From contig CAVTIX010000008.1 in NCBI GenBank assembly GCA_963734725.1, positions 310,001 through 374,000 on the forward strand: DNA of 64,000 nucleotides, given 5' to 3'. The stretch is from DASXKD01 sp963734725. Lineage in GTDB: Bacteria; Actinomycetota; Actinomycetes; Streptosporangiales; Streptosporangiaceae. Positions 25,189-33,221 of the stretch are shown here, piece after piece; the first letter of the stretch is position 1, and each line of letters opens with the position of its first letter. A program made the position numbers and the translations under genes. The notes below the pieces were generated by a model. The model was not told the origin of the DNA, ran no database searches, and saw only the letters and a list, made by a program, of their open reading frames with translations.

Positions 25189-26285
25189 GGCCCGCCGAGC
25201 GACTGCCGGCCTTTCCGTGGGACCTGCTCGGGCAGTACCGGGAGCAGGCCGCGGCGCACCCGGGCGGGATCGTGGACCTGTCGGTGGGAACGCCCGTCAA
25301 CCCGGTCCCGGCCACGGTACGTGACGCGCTCACCTCGGCCGCGAACTCACCCGGCTATCCCCAGACCGCAGGCACACCGCGGCTGCGGGACGCGGCCGCC
25401 AGGTGGCTGGCCCGCGAGCACGGCGTGTCCGTGGATCCCAGCGCGGTACTGCCGGTCATCGGGACCAAGGAGATCATCGCGTCGCTGCCCGGCCTGCTCG
25501 GCTGCGGGCCTGGCGACACCGTCGTGTACCCGGAGCTGGCCTACCCCACCTATGAGATCGGCGCCCGCCTGGCCGGCGCCCGGGCGGTGGCGGCCGACGG
25601 GCTCGCGGCGCTCGGCCCGCAGAGAGTCAGGCTCGTCTGGGTGAATTCCCCGGCCAACCCCACCGGCCGCGTCCTGCCCGCCGCGCACCTGCGCAAGATG
25701 GCGGACTGGGCCAGAGAGCGGGGCGCGGTCCTCGCGTCCGACGAGTGCTACCTCGGCCTGGCCTGGGAAGCCGAGCCGGTGTCGGTGCTCCATCCGGGGG
25801 TCGGCGGTGGGTCCGTGGCCGGGCTGCTGGCGGTCTATTCGCTGTCCAAGCGTTCGAACCTGGCCGGTTACCGGGCCGGGTTCGCCACCGGTGATCCCGC
25901 GCTGGTCGCGGAATTGCTTGAGGTCCGCCGGCACGCCGGCCTGATGATGCCCGCACCGGTCCAGGCCGCCATGACAGCGGCGCTCGACGACGACGCCCAC
26001 GCCGAGGAGCAACGCGCGCGGTACGCGGCCCGCCGCGCCCGGCTGCGGGCGGCGCTGGAACAGGCCGGCTGGACGATCGAACATTCCGAGGCGGGCCTGT
26101 ACCTATGGGGGTCGCGGGCCGGCTTGGACTGCTGGGGCTCGGTCCAGACACTGGCCGCGGCCGGCATCCTCGCCGCCCCCGGCGAGTTCTACGGCCCTTC
26201 TGGCCGCCGCCACATCCGGGTGGCGCTGACCGCCACCGACGAGCGCATCGACGCCGCGGTCGGCCGGCTCGGCAAGCTGGAGTAG
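25185..26285 (+). CDS. dapC: succinyldiaminopimelate transaminase DapC
   Basis: This PLP aminotransferase (fold type I) gives N-succinyl-L,L-diaminopimelate. The 366 residues as read have the family's N-terminus RLPAFPWDLLGQYRE, VIGTKEIIASLPGLL, NSPANPTGR and SLSKRSNLAGYR, where Lys forms the Schiff base. The N-terminal block lies before any ATG, GTG or TTG in this frame. The only suitable codon is CTG 25185, which overlaps the fdxA TGA (CTGA) and has AGGAG 8 bases upstream. A rare CTG start or a sequence error is possible. Starting at GTG 25272 would drop 29 conserved residues. Confidence 0.88.
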   Translation: MRPAERLPAFPWDLLGQYREQAAAHPGGIVDLSVGTPVNPVPATVRDALTSAANSPGYPQTAGTPRLRDAAARWLAREHGVSVDPSAVLPVIGTKEIIASLPGLLGCGPGDTVVYPELAYPTYEIGARLAGARAVAADGLAALGPQRVRLVWVNSPANPTGRVLPAAHLRKMADWARERGAVLASDECYLGLAWEAEPVSVLHPGVGGGSVAGLLAVYSLSKRSNLAGYRAGFATGDPALVAELLEVRRHAGLMMPAPVQAAMTAALDDDAHAEEQRARYAARRARLRAALEQAGWTIEHSEAGLYLWGSRAGLDCWGSVQTLAAAGILAAPGEFYGPSGRRHIRVALTATDERIDAAVGRLGKLE

Positions 26286-26288
26286 GAC

Positions 26289-26963
26289 ATGCTCCAGCTC
26301 CCAGGCGCCGGCAACGCACAGGCCACGCCGGTCCGCCCGGCCCGGCCCGGTGAGCTGCGCATCTGGGTGGCCAGCCCCGAACAGCTGCGCGCCTGCCTGC
26401 TCGCGGACCTGGTCGCCCGGGTGGCCGAACGGCACCATCTGCGGGCGAGCGTGTGCCAGCCGGCCCCGGCCGGCTGGGACACGCTGAACATCTACCCGGC
26501 AGAGGTGTCGGCGAGCCCGCCAGACCCGCTCGACGTGGCGGTTGCCCCGGCGGGCGAGCCCGCAGGGGCCCCGGCGCACCGGATCCAGCCCGGTGAGGTC
26601 CGGCCACCGGTCCCGGACCTCACCGGCGCAGACCCGCTCGCGCTGCGGCTCGCGCTGCTGCAGCACCCCTATCGGACGGGGCTCACGCTCGGCCGCGATG
26701 GTCTCGCTGCCGCGGATACCCTGCTGGGGCGCTGGCGGGGTTGGCTGCAACGCTGGGCGCTGTCGCCCAGCAGGCCCATGTGCGCGGAATACGTGGCCGA
26801 TTTCCTCGCCGCGCTCGATGCCGACCTGGACACGCCCTCCGCGCTGCGCAGCCTGGCCGGGCTGGCCGGGGACCAGGAGATGCCTGACGGCGCGAAGTTC
26901 GAGTCGTTCGCGTACCTGGACCGGTTCCTCGGCCTGGACCTCGCCCGCGACGTCGGCCGGTGA
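26289..26963 (+). CDS. CysRS C-terminal-domain-like protein lacking the catalytic fold
   Basis: This 224-residue protein lies 3 bases after dapC. Its C-terminal 120 residues resemble the DALR and linker region of cysteinyl-tRNA synthetase (LRLALLQHPYR, WALSPSRPM-like, ADLDTPSALRSLAGL, AKFESFAYLDRFLGLDL). The N-terminal 100 residues are Pro/Ala-rich with no HIGH or KMSKS motif. It is a paralogue of the anticodon part only, or a convergent fold; the function is unknown. Homologues sit near dapC in other actinomycetes. Confidence 0.6.
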   Translation: MLQLPGAGNAQATPVRPARPGELRIWVASPEQLRACLLADLVARVAERHHLRASVCQPAPAGWDTLNIYPAEVSASPPDPLDVAVAPAGEPAGAPAHRIQPGEVRPPVPDLTGADPLALRLALLQHPYRTGLTLGRDGLAAADTLLGRWRGWLQRWALSPSRPMCAEYVADFLAALDADLDTPSALRSLAGLAGDQEMPDGAKFESFAYLDRFLGLDLARDVGR

Positions 26964-27102
26964 CCGGCCAAGGCATTACGCAACAAATCGCCGGACATGA
27001 TGGCAAAACTGCAATAAATCACCGACACGACGCAGGCTTTCGCTCTGCGAGATTCCCCCTGCTGCCTCCTACCCTGGATTAACCAAAGGAAGGAGGACGC
27101 CA
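26964..27102 (+). promoter_or_regulatory. AT-rich leader upstream of rocD
   Basis: This 139-base gap is much richer in A/T than its surroundings (gcaataaatcaccgacac and neighbours). It ends in a strong GGAAGGAGG ribosome binding site 7 bases before GTG 27103. It probably holds the rocD promoter and a regulator site. I cannot assign a specific regulator. Confidence 0.4.
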
Positions 27103-28311
27103 GTGACCGCGCCTATCGCGACGAACGACCTGCGGGCGCTCAGCGACGCCCACAGCGCGCACAACTACCACCCGCTCCCCGTGGTGATCTCGTCCGCCGA
27201 GGGCGCCTGGGTCACCGACGTCGAGGGCCGCCGCTACCTGGACATGCTGGCCGCCTACTCGGCGATCAACTTCGGGCACCGCCACCCGGGGCTGGTCGCC
27301 GCGGCCAAGCGCCAGCTCGACCGGGTGACGCTGGTCAGCCGCGCGTTCGACCATGACCAGTTCGGCCCGTTCTGCGCCGAGCTCGCCGCGCTCGCGGGCA
27401 TGGACATGGTGCTGCCGATGAACACCGGCGCCGAGGCGGTGGAGACGGCGATCAAAACGGCCCGCAAATGGGGGTACGAGGTCAAGGGAGTTCCCGGCGA
27501 GCAGGCCGTCATCATTGCCTTCGAGGGCAACTTCCACGGCCGCACCACCACGATCGTCAGCTTCTCCACCGACCCGGACGCGCGCGGCGCCTACGGCCCC
27601 TACACACCCGGCTTCCGCGTCGTCCCCTACGGGGACCCGGCGGCGCTGGCCGAAGCCATGGACTCCCGCGTGGTCGGTGTGCTGATCGAGCCGATCCAGG
27701 GCGAGGCCGGGGTTATCGTCCCGCCGCCCGGCTACCTGGCCCAGGTCCGTGAGCTGTGCACCGCAAGCGGCGCGCTGATGATCGCCGACGAGATCCAGTC
27801 CGGGCTCGGCCGCACCGGGACCACGTTCGCCTGCGAGCACGACGGCGTGGTGCCCGACGTGTACGTCCTGGGCAAGGCGCTTGGCGGTGGCGTCGTACCG
27901 CTGTCGGCGGTGGTGTCCTCCCGCGAGGTCCTGGGCGTGTTCAAGCCGGGCCAGCACGGCTCCACGTTCGGCGGCAACCCGCTGGCCTGCGCGGTGGGGC
28001 GCGAGGTGATCTCGATGCTCGGCACCGGCGAATACCAGGAGCGGTCGGCCAAGCTGGGCACGCACATGCACCACAGGCTGGCGGCGCTGCCCGTTGACGC
28101 GGTCCGCGAGGTCCGTGGCCGCGGGCTGTGGGCCGGGGTGGAGTTCGCCTCGATGCCCGGGCGCCAGGCGTCTGAGCACCTGGCCGGGCGCGGTGTCCTG
28201 GTCAAGGACACGCACGGGACCACGATCCGGCTTGCCCCGCCGCTGACGATCAGCGAGGAGGACCTGGACTGGGCCCTGGACCGGGTCGAGGAGATGCTCA
28301 GGAACCCCTGA
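27103..28311 (+). CDS. rocD: ornithine--oxo-acid transaminase
   Basis: This 402-residue class III aminotransferase converts ornithine to glutamate semialdehyde in arginine/ornithine catabolism. The order NTGAEAVETAIK, FHGRTTTIVSFS, EPIQGEAGV, ADEIQSGLGRTG, then LGKALGGGVVPLSAV (Schiff-base Lys) and HGSTFGGNPLAC is fully conserved. The start GTG has a strong Shine-Dalgarno sequence. The 3' end overlaps the convergent flavin-reductase gene by 14 bases. Confidence 0.95.
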   Translation: MTAPIATNDLRALSDAHSAHNYHPLPVVISSAEGAWVTDVEGRRYLDMLAAYSAINFGHRHPGLVAAAKRQLDRVTLVSRAFDHDQFGPFCAELAALAGMDMVLPMNTGAEAVETAIKTARKWGYEVKGVPGEQAVIIAFEGNFHGRTTTIVSFSTDPDARGAYGPYTPGFRVVPYGDPAALAEAMDSRVVGVLIEPIQGEAGVIVPPPGYLAQVRELCTASGALMIADEIQSGLGRTGTTFACEHDGVVPDVYVLGKALGGGVVPLSAVVSSREVLGVFKPGQHGSTFGGNPLACAVGREVISMLGTGEYQERSAKLGTHMHHRLAALPVDAVREVRGRGLWAGVEFASMPGRQASEHLAGRGVLVKDTHGTTIRLAPPLTISEEDLDWALDRVEEMLRNP

Positions 28312-28855
28312 GCCGACGGTACCGGCTCGCGTAGTGGATCAGCGGGCCGCCGCCGGGCCGCGGCTCGCTGACCCCGACAACCTCGCCGACCACAATGCTG
28401 TGGTCGCCGCCGTCGTGCACCGCCGTGGTGCGGCACTCCATCGCGGCCAGCGCGTCGTCGAGGACCGGCGCCCCGGTGACCGGCCCGGCGTGATGCCGGA
28501 TCGTGTCCAGCTGTCCTTCCAGCGGCCTGCCCCGGGTGGCCAGCCAGGCGGCGGTCTTCTCTGCGTCCTCGCCGAGCACCGAGATCGCCCAGGCGCCGGC
28601 GGCCAGCACCGCGTCGTGGAACCGTGCGATCTTCTCCGCGCACATCAAGATCAGCAGCGGTTCCATGGACACCGCGGTGAACGCGGTCGCCGTCATCGCG
28701 TGGCTGACCCCGTCCAGGCTGGTGGTGGCCACCACGATGCCGCTGGCGAACTGGCCCGCGGCGCGCCGGAAGGCTGTTCTGTCTACAGTCCCGCCAACTC
28801 CGCTCATACGCCCGGCGCCCGCTGCGATCTCGTGCTCATGATCTGCTTCACTCAC
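28298..28855 (-). CDS. flavin reductase family protein
   Basis: This 185-residue protein has a flavin reductase-like FMN-binding split-barrel domain. Evidence is FRRAAGQFASGIVVATTS, AMTATAFTAVSMEPLLILMCAE (spread over two strands) and FHDAVLAAGAWAISVLGED. Such proteins supply reduced flavin to monooxygenases or are stand-alone oxidoreductases; the partner is unknown. The start GTG 28855 overlaps the upstream stop (GTGA), arguing for translational coupling. ATG 28807 is an alternative that begins nearer the domain. Confidence 0.85.
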   Translation of the reverse strand: MSEADHEHEIAAGAGRMSGVGGTVDRTAFRRAAGQFASGIVVATTSLDGVSHAMTATAFTAVSMEPLLILMCAEKIARFHDAVLAAGAWAISVLGEDAEKTAAWLATRGRPLEGQLDTIRHHAGPVTGAPVLDDALAAMECRTTAVHDGGDHSIVVGEVVGVSEPRPGGGPLIHYASRYRRLRGS

Positions 28856-29268
28856 GGGCGGATCTCCGGCCATCTCTTGCCGCGGGGCCGCCGCGGCCGG
28901 TACCGGAAGCTGGCTACCACCCCGATCGCAGCGCACACCGCACCACCGTAGAGGTACCACTCGCCAGCGGGGGTGTTGGTGACGATCACACTGCCGGCGG
29001 CGGTCGGCAGGGTCAGCACGAACGCCGCCGCCATCCAGCCGATCGCGGGCAGCAGCCCGCCGAGCGCCGTGCCCATCCCGGCGGCGCCCAGCAGGCTGGT
29101 GGCCAGGATCAGCGCGCAGAAGGCCAGTGACGCGACCGGGATGCGGCCCAGGCTATGGGAAAACTGGAAGCTGCCGACCAGCCCCTGCATCACGCCCACC
29201 ACGAACAGCGCCGCGTAGGCCACCACGACGCCGATCTCCCGCCGCTGCCGGGTCTGCCCGCCTTCCAC
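28852..29268 (-). CDS. DUF6113 family membrane protein
   Basis: This 138-residue protein has four predicted membrane segments (about residues 13-31, 44-65, 73-92 and 103-120) and a basic C-terminal tail. Its neighbours, mshB upstream and flavin reductase downstream on the same strand, match the usual setting of actinobacterial DUF6113. The function is unknown. The start is GTG 29268. The stop overlaps the next gene's start. Confidence 0.75.
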   Translation of the reverse strand: MEGGQTRQRREIGVVVAYAALFVVGVMQGLVGSFQFSHSLGRIPVASLAFCALILATSLLGAAGMGTALGGLLPAIGWMAAAFVLTLPTAAGSVIVTNTPAGEWYLYGGAVCAAIGVVASFRYRPRRPRGKRWPEIRP

Positions 29269-29317
29269 GCAGAGCAGGCTATACGCACGCGTTGCGACTA
29301 ACGGTTCCGCTGCCTGC

Positions 29318-30160
29318 TCACCGCCGGTCCAGCCCGGCGAACAAGTCGTGCTCCATGGCGCCGCGGCCCGCGTCCGCGGTCCGGGCTGGGTCGCTCCCCC
29401 AGACCAGCAGCGTGAAGTGCTCGCGGCCGCTGATCGGCTGCCAGCCCCCGCTGGACAAGGCGAACCGGTCTCCGTCCACGACGATCTGCGTGGCGTGGGC
29501 GCGCAGCGCGGCCGTCTTGGCCGCCAGGCAGGCGCTGCCGTCGATCTCCGTGGTGACCTGATCGTCGGGCACGAACCAGGGCAGGCCCGCCGCTGTGGCC
29601 ACCGACTGGGGCATCGCCGTGGCGTAGAACTTCGCGACCTGCCACGAGCCCTGGCCGCCTTCGGCGGCCAGGCGAATCGCGGCGCTGGCGACCCGGTGCG
29701 CCTGGATGTGGTCGGGGTGGCCGTAGAAGCCGTTCTCGTCGTAGGTGACCAGCACCTGCGGGCGGACCTCGCGGATGATCCTGGCCAGCTCGGCGGCTGC
29801 TTGTTTCACGTCGGCCTGCCAGAAGCAGCGGGGATCGCGGTTGGTCTCCATGCCCATCATCCCCGAGTCGCGCCACCGGCCGGGGCCGCCGAGAAAGCGC
29901 TGGTCGGCGAGCCCGAGCGCGGCACACGCGGCGGCCAGTTCGGTGATCCGGTGCGCGCCCAGGCGGTTCTCCCGGTCCGCGGCGAGGTGCGCCAGCTCCG
30001 GCGGGATGATCTCGCCGAGTTCGCCCAGCGTGCAGGTGACCAGAGCGACCTGCGCGCCTTCGGCAGCGTACCGGGCGATGGTGGCCCCGGTGCCTATCGA
30101 TTCGTCGTCCGGATGGGCGTGCACCAGCAGCAGGCGACGGGCGCTGCGGCGGGGCTCCAT
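29318..30160 (-). CDS. mshB: mycothiol biosynthesis deacetylase MshB
   Basis: This 280-residue protein is the N-acetyl-1-D-myo-inosityl-2-amino-2-deoxy-alpha-D-glucopyranoside deacetylase of mycothiol synthesis. VHAHPDDESIG supplies two zinc ligands and the catalytic Asp; YGHPDHI supplies the third His. Body segments LGEIIPPELAHL and the WRDSGMMGMETNRDPRCFWQAD region (positions about 100-122) are typical of MshB. The start is ATG 30160. It is the only mycothiol gene in the window and marks an actinobacterium. Confidence 0.93.
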   Translation of the reverse strand: MEPRRSARRLLLVHAHPDDESIGTGATIARYAAEGAQVALVTCTLGELGEIIPPELAHLAADRENRLGAHRITELAAACAALGLADQRFLGGPGRWRDSGMMGMETNRDPRCFWQADVKQAAAELARIIREVRPQVLVTYDENGFYGHPDHIQAHRVASAAIRLAAEGGQGSWQVAKFYATAMPQSVATAAGLPWFVPDDQVTTEIDGSACLAAKTAALRAHATQIVVDGDRFALSSGGWQPISGREHFTLLVWGSDPARTADAGRGAMEHDLFAGLDRR

Positions 30161-30204
30161 GCCACGTGAGGCTACGTGATGCACCGATGGCAGGATGGAC
30201 GGCC

Positions 30205-32344
30205 ATGACCGAGAGCTTCCCCCGCCAGCAGGCCAGGACCCGGCGCTTTACCCTGGGCATGCCCCGTTCGTTCCAGATCTCCCCGGACGGGGACCGGGTG
30301 GCGTTCCTGCGCAGCAAGGGCGGCGACGACCCGGTGAACTGCCTGTGGGTGCTTGACACCGGTACCGGCGTCGAGCGCCTGGTGGCGGACCCCGCGACGC
30401 TCGGTGGCGGCACGGGCCTGACCGAGCAGGAGAAGGCACGCCGGGAACGGGTCCGCGAGCAGGCGGCGGGGATTGTCGCGTTCGCCAGTGACTCCGCGCT
30501 GACGCTGGCGGCGTTCTCGCTGGCCGGCCAGGTCTATGTGGCGGGCCTGACGGCCGGGGGCCGGCGCCGCGGGCGATCTCCGCCCGCGGCGGCGCGTTCG
30601 ACCCACGGCCGGACCCCGCCGGGCAGCGAGTCGCGTACGCCTGCGACGGCGGGGTGCGCGTGGTGACCCTGGAGGAAGATGAGGACTCGCTGCTCATCGG
30701 GCCAGACGGAGCGGACGGGGTCACCTTCGGTCTGGCGGAGTTCGTGGCCGCGGAGGAGATGGGCCGCACCCGCGGGTACTGGTGGGCGCCGGACGGGACC
30801 GCCCTGCTGGTGGCCCGGGTGGACGAGACACAAGTGCAGCGGTGGCACATCGCGGACGCGGCCAACCCGGGCCGCACTCCGGCCGAGGTGGCCTACCCGG
30901 CGGCCGGGACGGCAAACGCAGACGTGTCATTGCTGCTGGCACGGCTGGACGGCGGCACAGTTCCAGTGGAGTGGGATCGCGTCGCCTTCCCCTACCTGGT
31001 GACGGTGAACTGGGACGGCGCCGATCCCCTGATCGTCGTCCAGACTCGTGATCAGCACCGGATGCGGCTGTTGTCGGCGGACCCGGCGCGCGGCACGGTA
31101 GCGGTGCTGCGCGAGGACAGCGACGACCGCTGGCTCGACATCGTGCCCGGTGTCCCCGCCCAGACCGGCGACGGCCGGATTGTGTGGACCGCCGACGCCG
31201 ACGGCGCCAAGCGGCTGCTCGTCGCCGCCCCTGGGCAGCTCGCCGAGGCGGCGCCAGTCACCCCGGCCGGGCTCCAGGTGCGCGCGGTCGCCGATATCGA
31301 CGGCGACGCCGTGCTGTTCACCGCGTCGGGCGAGGACCCGACGGCCGTTGGGCTGTGGCTGCACGGCGCCGACGGCCCCGCCCGGCTCACCCCGGACGGC
31401 GGGGTCCACTCCGGCCGGCGGCCGGCGGCGCCACGGTGCTCCTCAGCCGGTCGCTGGCAGCGCCCGGCGTCACCGTGACCGTGCGCACGGACCGTCGTCC
31501 CGGAGAAGAGATAACGGTCGCCTCGCTCGCCGAACTGCCGGCGCTGCCGACCCCGCGCCCCGACCTGTTCACCGCCGGCGGGCGGGAGATCCGCACCGCG
31601 CTGCTGCTCCCGTCCTGGCACGAGCCAGGCTCGGCGAAGCTGCCGGTGCTGCTCGACCCGTACGGCGGGCCGGGCATGCAGCGAGTGGTCGCCGCCCAGA
31701 ACGCCTTCGCGGGCTCACAGTGGTTCGCGGAGCAGGGATTCGCCGTGGTGGTGGCCGACGGCCGCGGCACCCCGGGGCGCGGCCCGCAATGGGACCGCGC
31801 CGTGGCCGGGGACCTGGCCGGCCCGGTCCTCGAGGACCAGGTGGCGGCGCTGGCGGCGGCCGCGGACCGCTGCGCCGACCTGGACACCGGGCGGGTGGCT
31901 ATCCGGGGCTGGTCGTTCGGCGGGTACCTGGCCGCCCTCGCGGTGCTGCGCCGCCCGGATGTGTTCCACGCCGCGGTGGCCGGCGCCCCCGTGACCGACT
32001 GGCGCCTGTATGACACTCATTACACCGAGCGCTACCTGGGGCATCCGGTGGATCAGCCGGGCGCCTACGATGCGTGTTCCTTGCTACCGGACGCCCACCG
32101 GCTGCAACGGCCCCTGCTGCTCATCCACGGGCTCGCCGACGACAACGTGGTCGCCGCGCACACGCTGCGGCTTTCCGCGGCGCTGCTCGCAGCCGGGCGG
32201 CCGCACAGCGTGCTGCCGCTGTCCGGCGTCACCCACATGACCCCGCAGGAAGAGGTCGCAGAGAACCTGCTCATCTTGCAGGTTGACTTCTTGCGTAATG
32301 CACTGGGTGTAGCAAGTCTCACAGGTCTCGAAACCGGATCCTGA
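30205..32344 (+). pseudogene. S9 family prolyl oligopeptidase/dipeptidyl peptidase, twice frameshifted
   Basis: From ATG 30205 the product is a beta-propeller plus alpha/beta-hydrolase of the S9 family. The N-terminal propeller reads well to about 30560, then a shift moves it to the next frame (DPRPDPAGQRVAYAC, VVTLEEDED). A second shift at about 31405-31425 restores sense with TVLLSRSLAAPG. The hydrolase domain is intact: DPYGGPG, GWSFGGY (Ser), LADDN (Asp) and GVTHM (His), ending at 32344. Two indels would give a full-length enzyme of about 710 residues. Confidence 0.85.
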
Positions 32345-32420
32345 GCCACGCGGTGGTATTCAGTTGGAATAGGGTTCACCCGCATCCATGCGGCGGTATC
32401 ACCGGGCGGAGAATCACGCA

Positions 32421-33212
32421 ATGACACAGGCCACAGAGGCGCCGGCCAGGGACAGGGCGCGGATCGCGGAACGAACCTTGCGCAAGGACCCGTGGTGGCG
32501 GCAGCCCGCCATCAACGCGGGCGCCCTCACCGTGGCGGTGATCTACCTCACCTGGGCCTCGCTGGTCAACGCGAACTACTTCTGGAAGCCCTACATCTCC
32601 CCGCTGTACTCGCCGTGCCTGGCGACCACGTGCACGAACGGGGCGGGGTACGCCTGGATCCCGTGGCTGACGTGGCTGACCCCGGCGATCATCATCATCT
32701 GGGTGCCGATGGGGTTCCGGCTGACCTGCTACTACTACCGGAAGGCCTACTACCGGGCCTTCTGGCGAGCGCCGGCCGCCTGCGCCGTACGCGAGCCGCA
32801 TGCGAAGTACTCCGGCGAGACCAGGTTCCCGCTGATCCTGCAGAACGTGCACCGGTACTTCTTCTGGATCGCGCTGATCTTGAACGTCGTCCTCACCGCC
32901 GACGCCGTGATCGCCTTCCGCAACCACGCCGGTCAGTGGGGGCACATGGGGCTTGGCACCCTGATCCTGATCGTCAACGCGGCGCTGCTTTGGCTGTACT
33001 CGCTGTCCTGTCACGCCTGCCGGCACGCCTTCGGCGGCAGGCTCAAGCACTTTTCCAAGCACCCCGCCAGGTACTGGATGTGGACCCAGATCTCCAAGCT
33101 GAACGGCCGGCACATGCAGATCGCCTGGGTGTCGCTGTACTGGGTGCTGCTCGCCGACCTGTACATCCGGCTGGTGGCCAGCGGCGCCATCACCGATCCG
33201 CGCTTCTTCTAG
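32421..33212 (+). CDS. succinate dehydrogenase/fumarate reductase membrane (cytochrome b) subunit
   Basis: This 263-residue protein has five predicted membrane helices and a long first loop with two Cys (SPLYSPCLATTC). It carries conserved His in QNVHRYFFW and SLSCHACRHAFGG as candidate heme ligands. It is the single-protein membrane anchor used with the two genes that follow (ATG 33222 and GTG 35206), like the second SDH set of streptomycetes. ATG 32421 is preferred; the ORF could begin 11 codons earlier. Confidence 0.85.
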   Translation: MTQATEAPARDRARIAERTLRKDPWWRQPAINAGALTVAVIYLTWASLVNANYFWKPYISPLYSPCLATTCTNGAGYAWIPWLTWLTPAIIIIWVPMGFRLTCYYYRKAYYRAFWRAPAACAVREPHAKYSGETRFPLILQNVHRYFFWIALILNVVLTADAVIAFRNHAGQWGHMGLGTLILIVNAALLWLYSLSCHACRHAFGGRLKHFSKHPARYWMWTQISKLNGRHMQIAWVSLYWVLLADLYIRLVASGAITDPRFF

Positions 33213-33221
33213 GACAGTGCA

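Noticed and set aside
25272..26285. dapC starting at GTG 25272
   Set aside because: It would remove the conserved N-terminal block upstream; kept only as an alternative.
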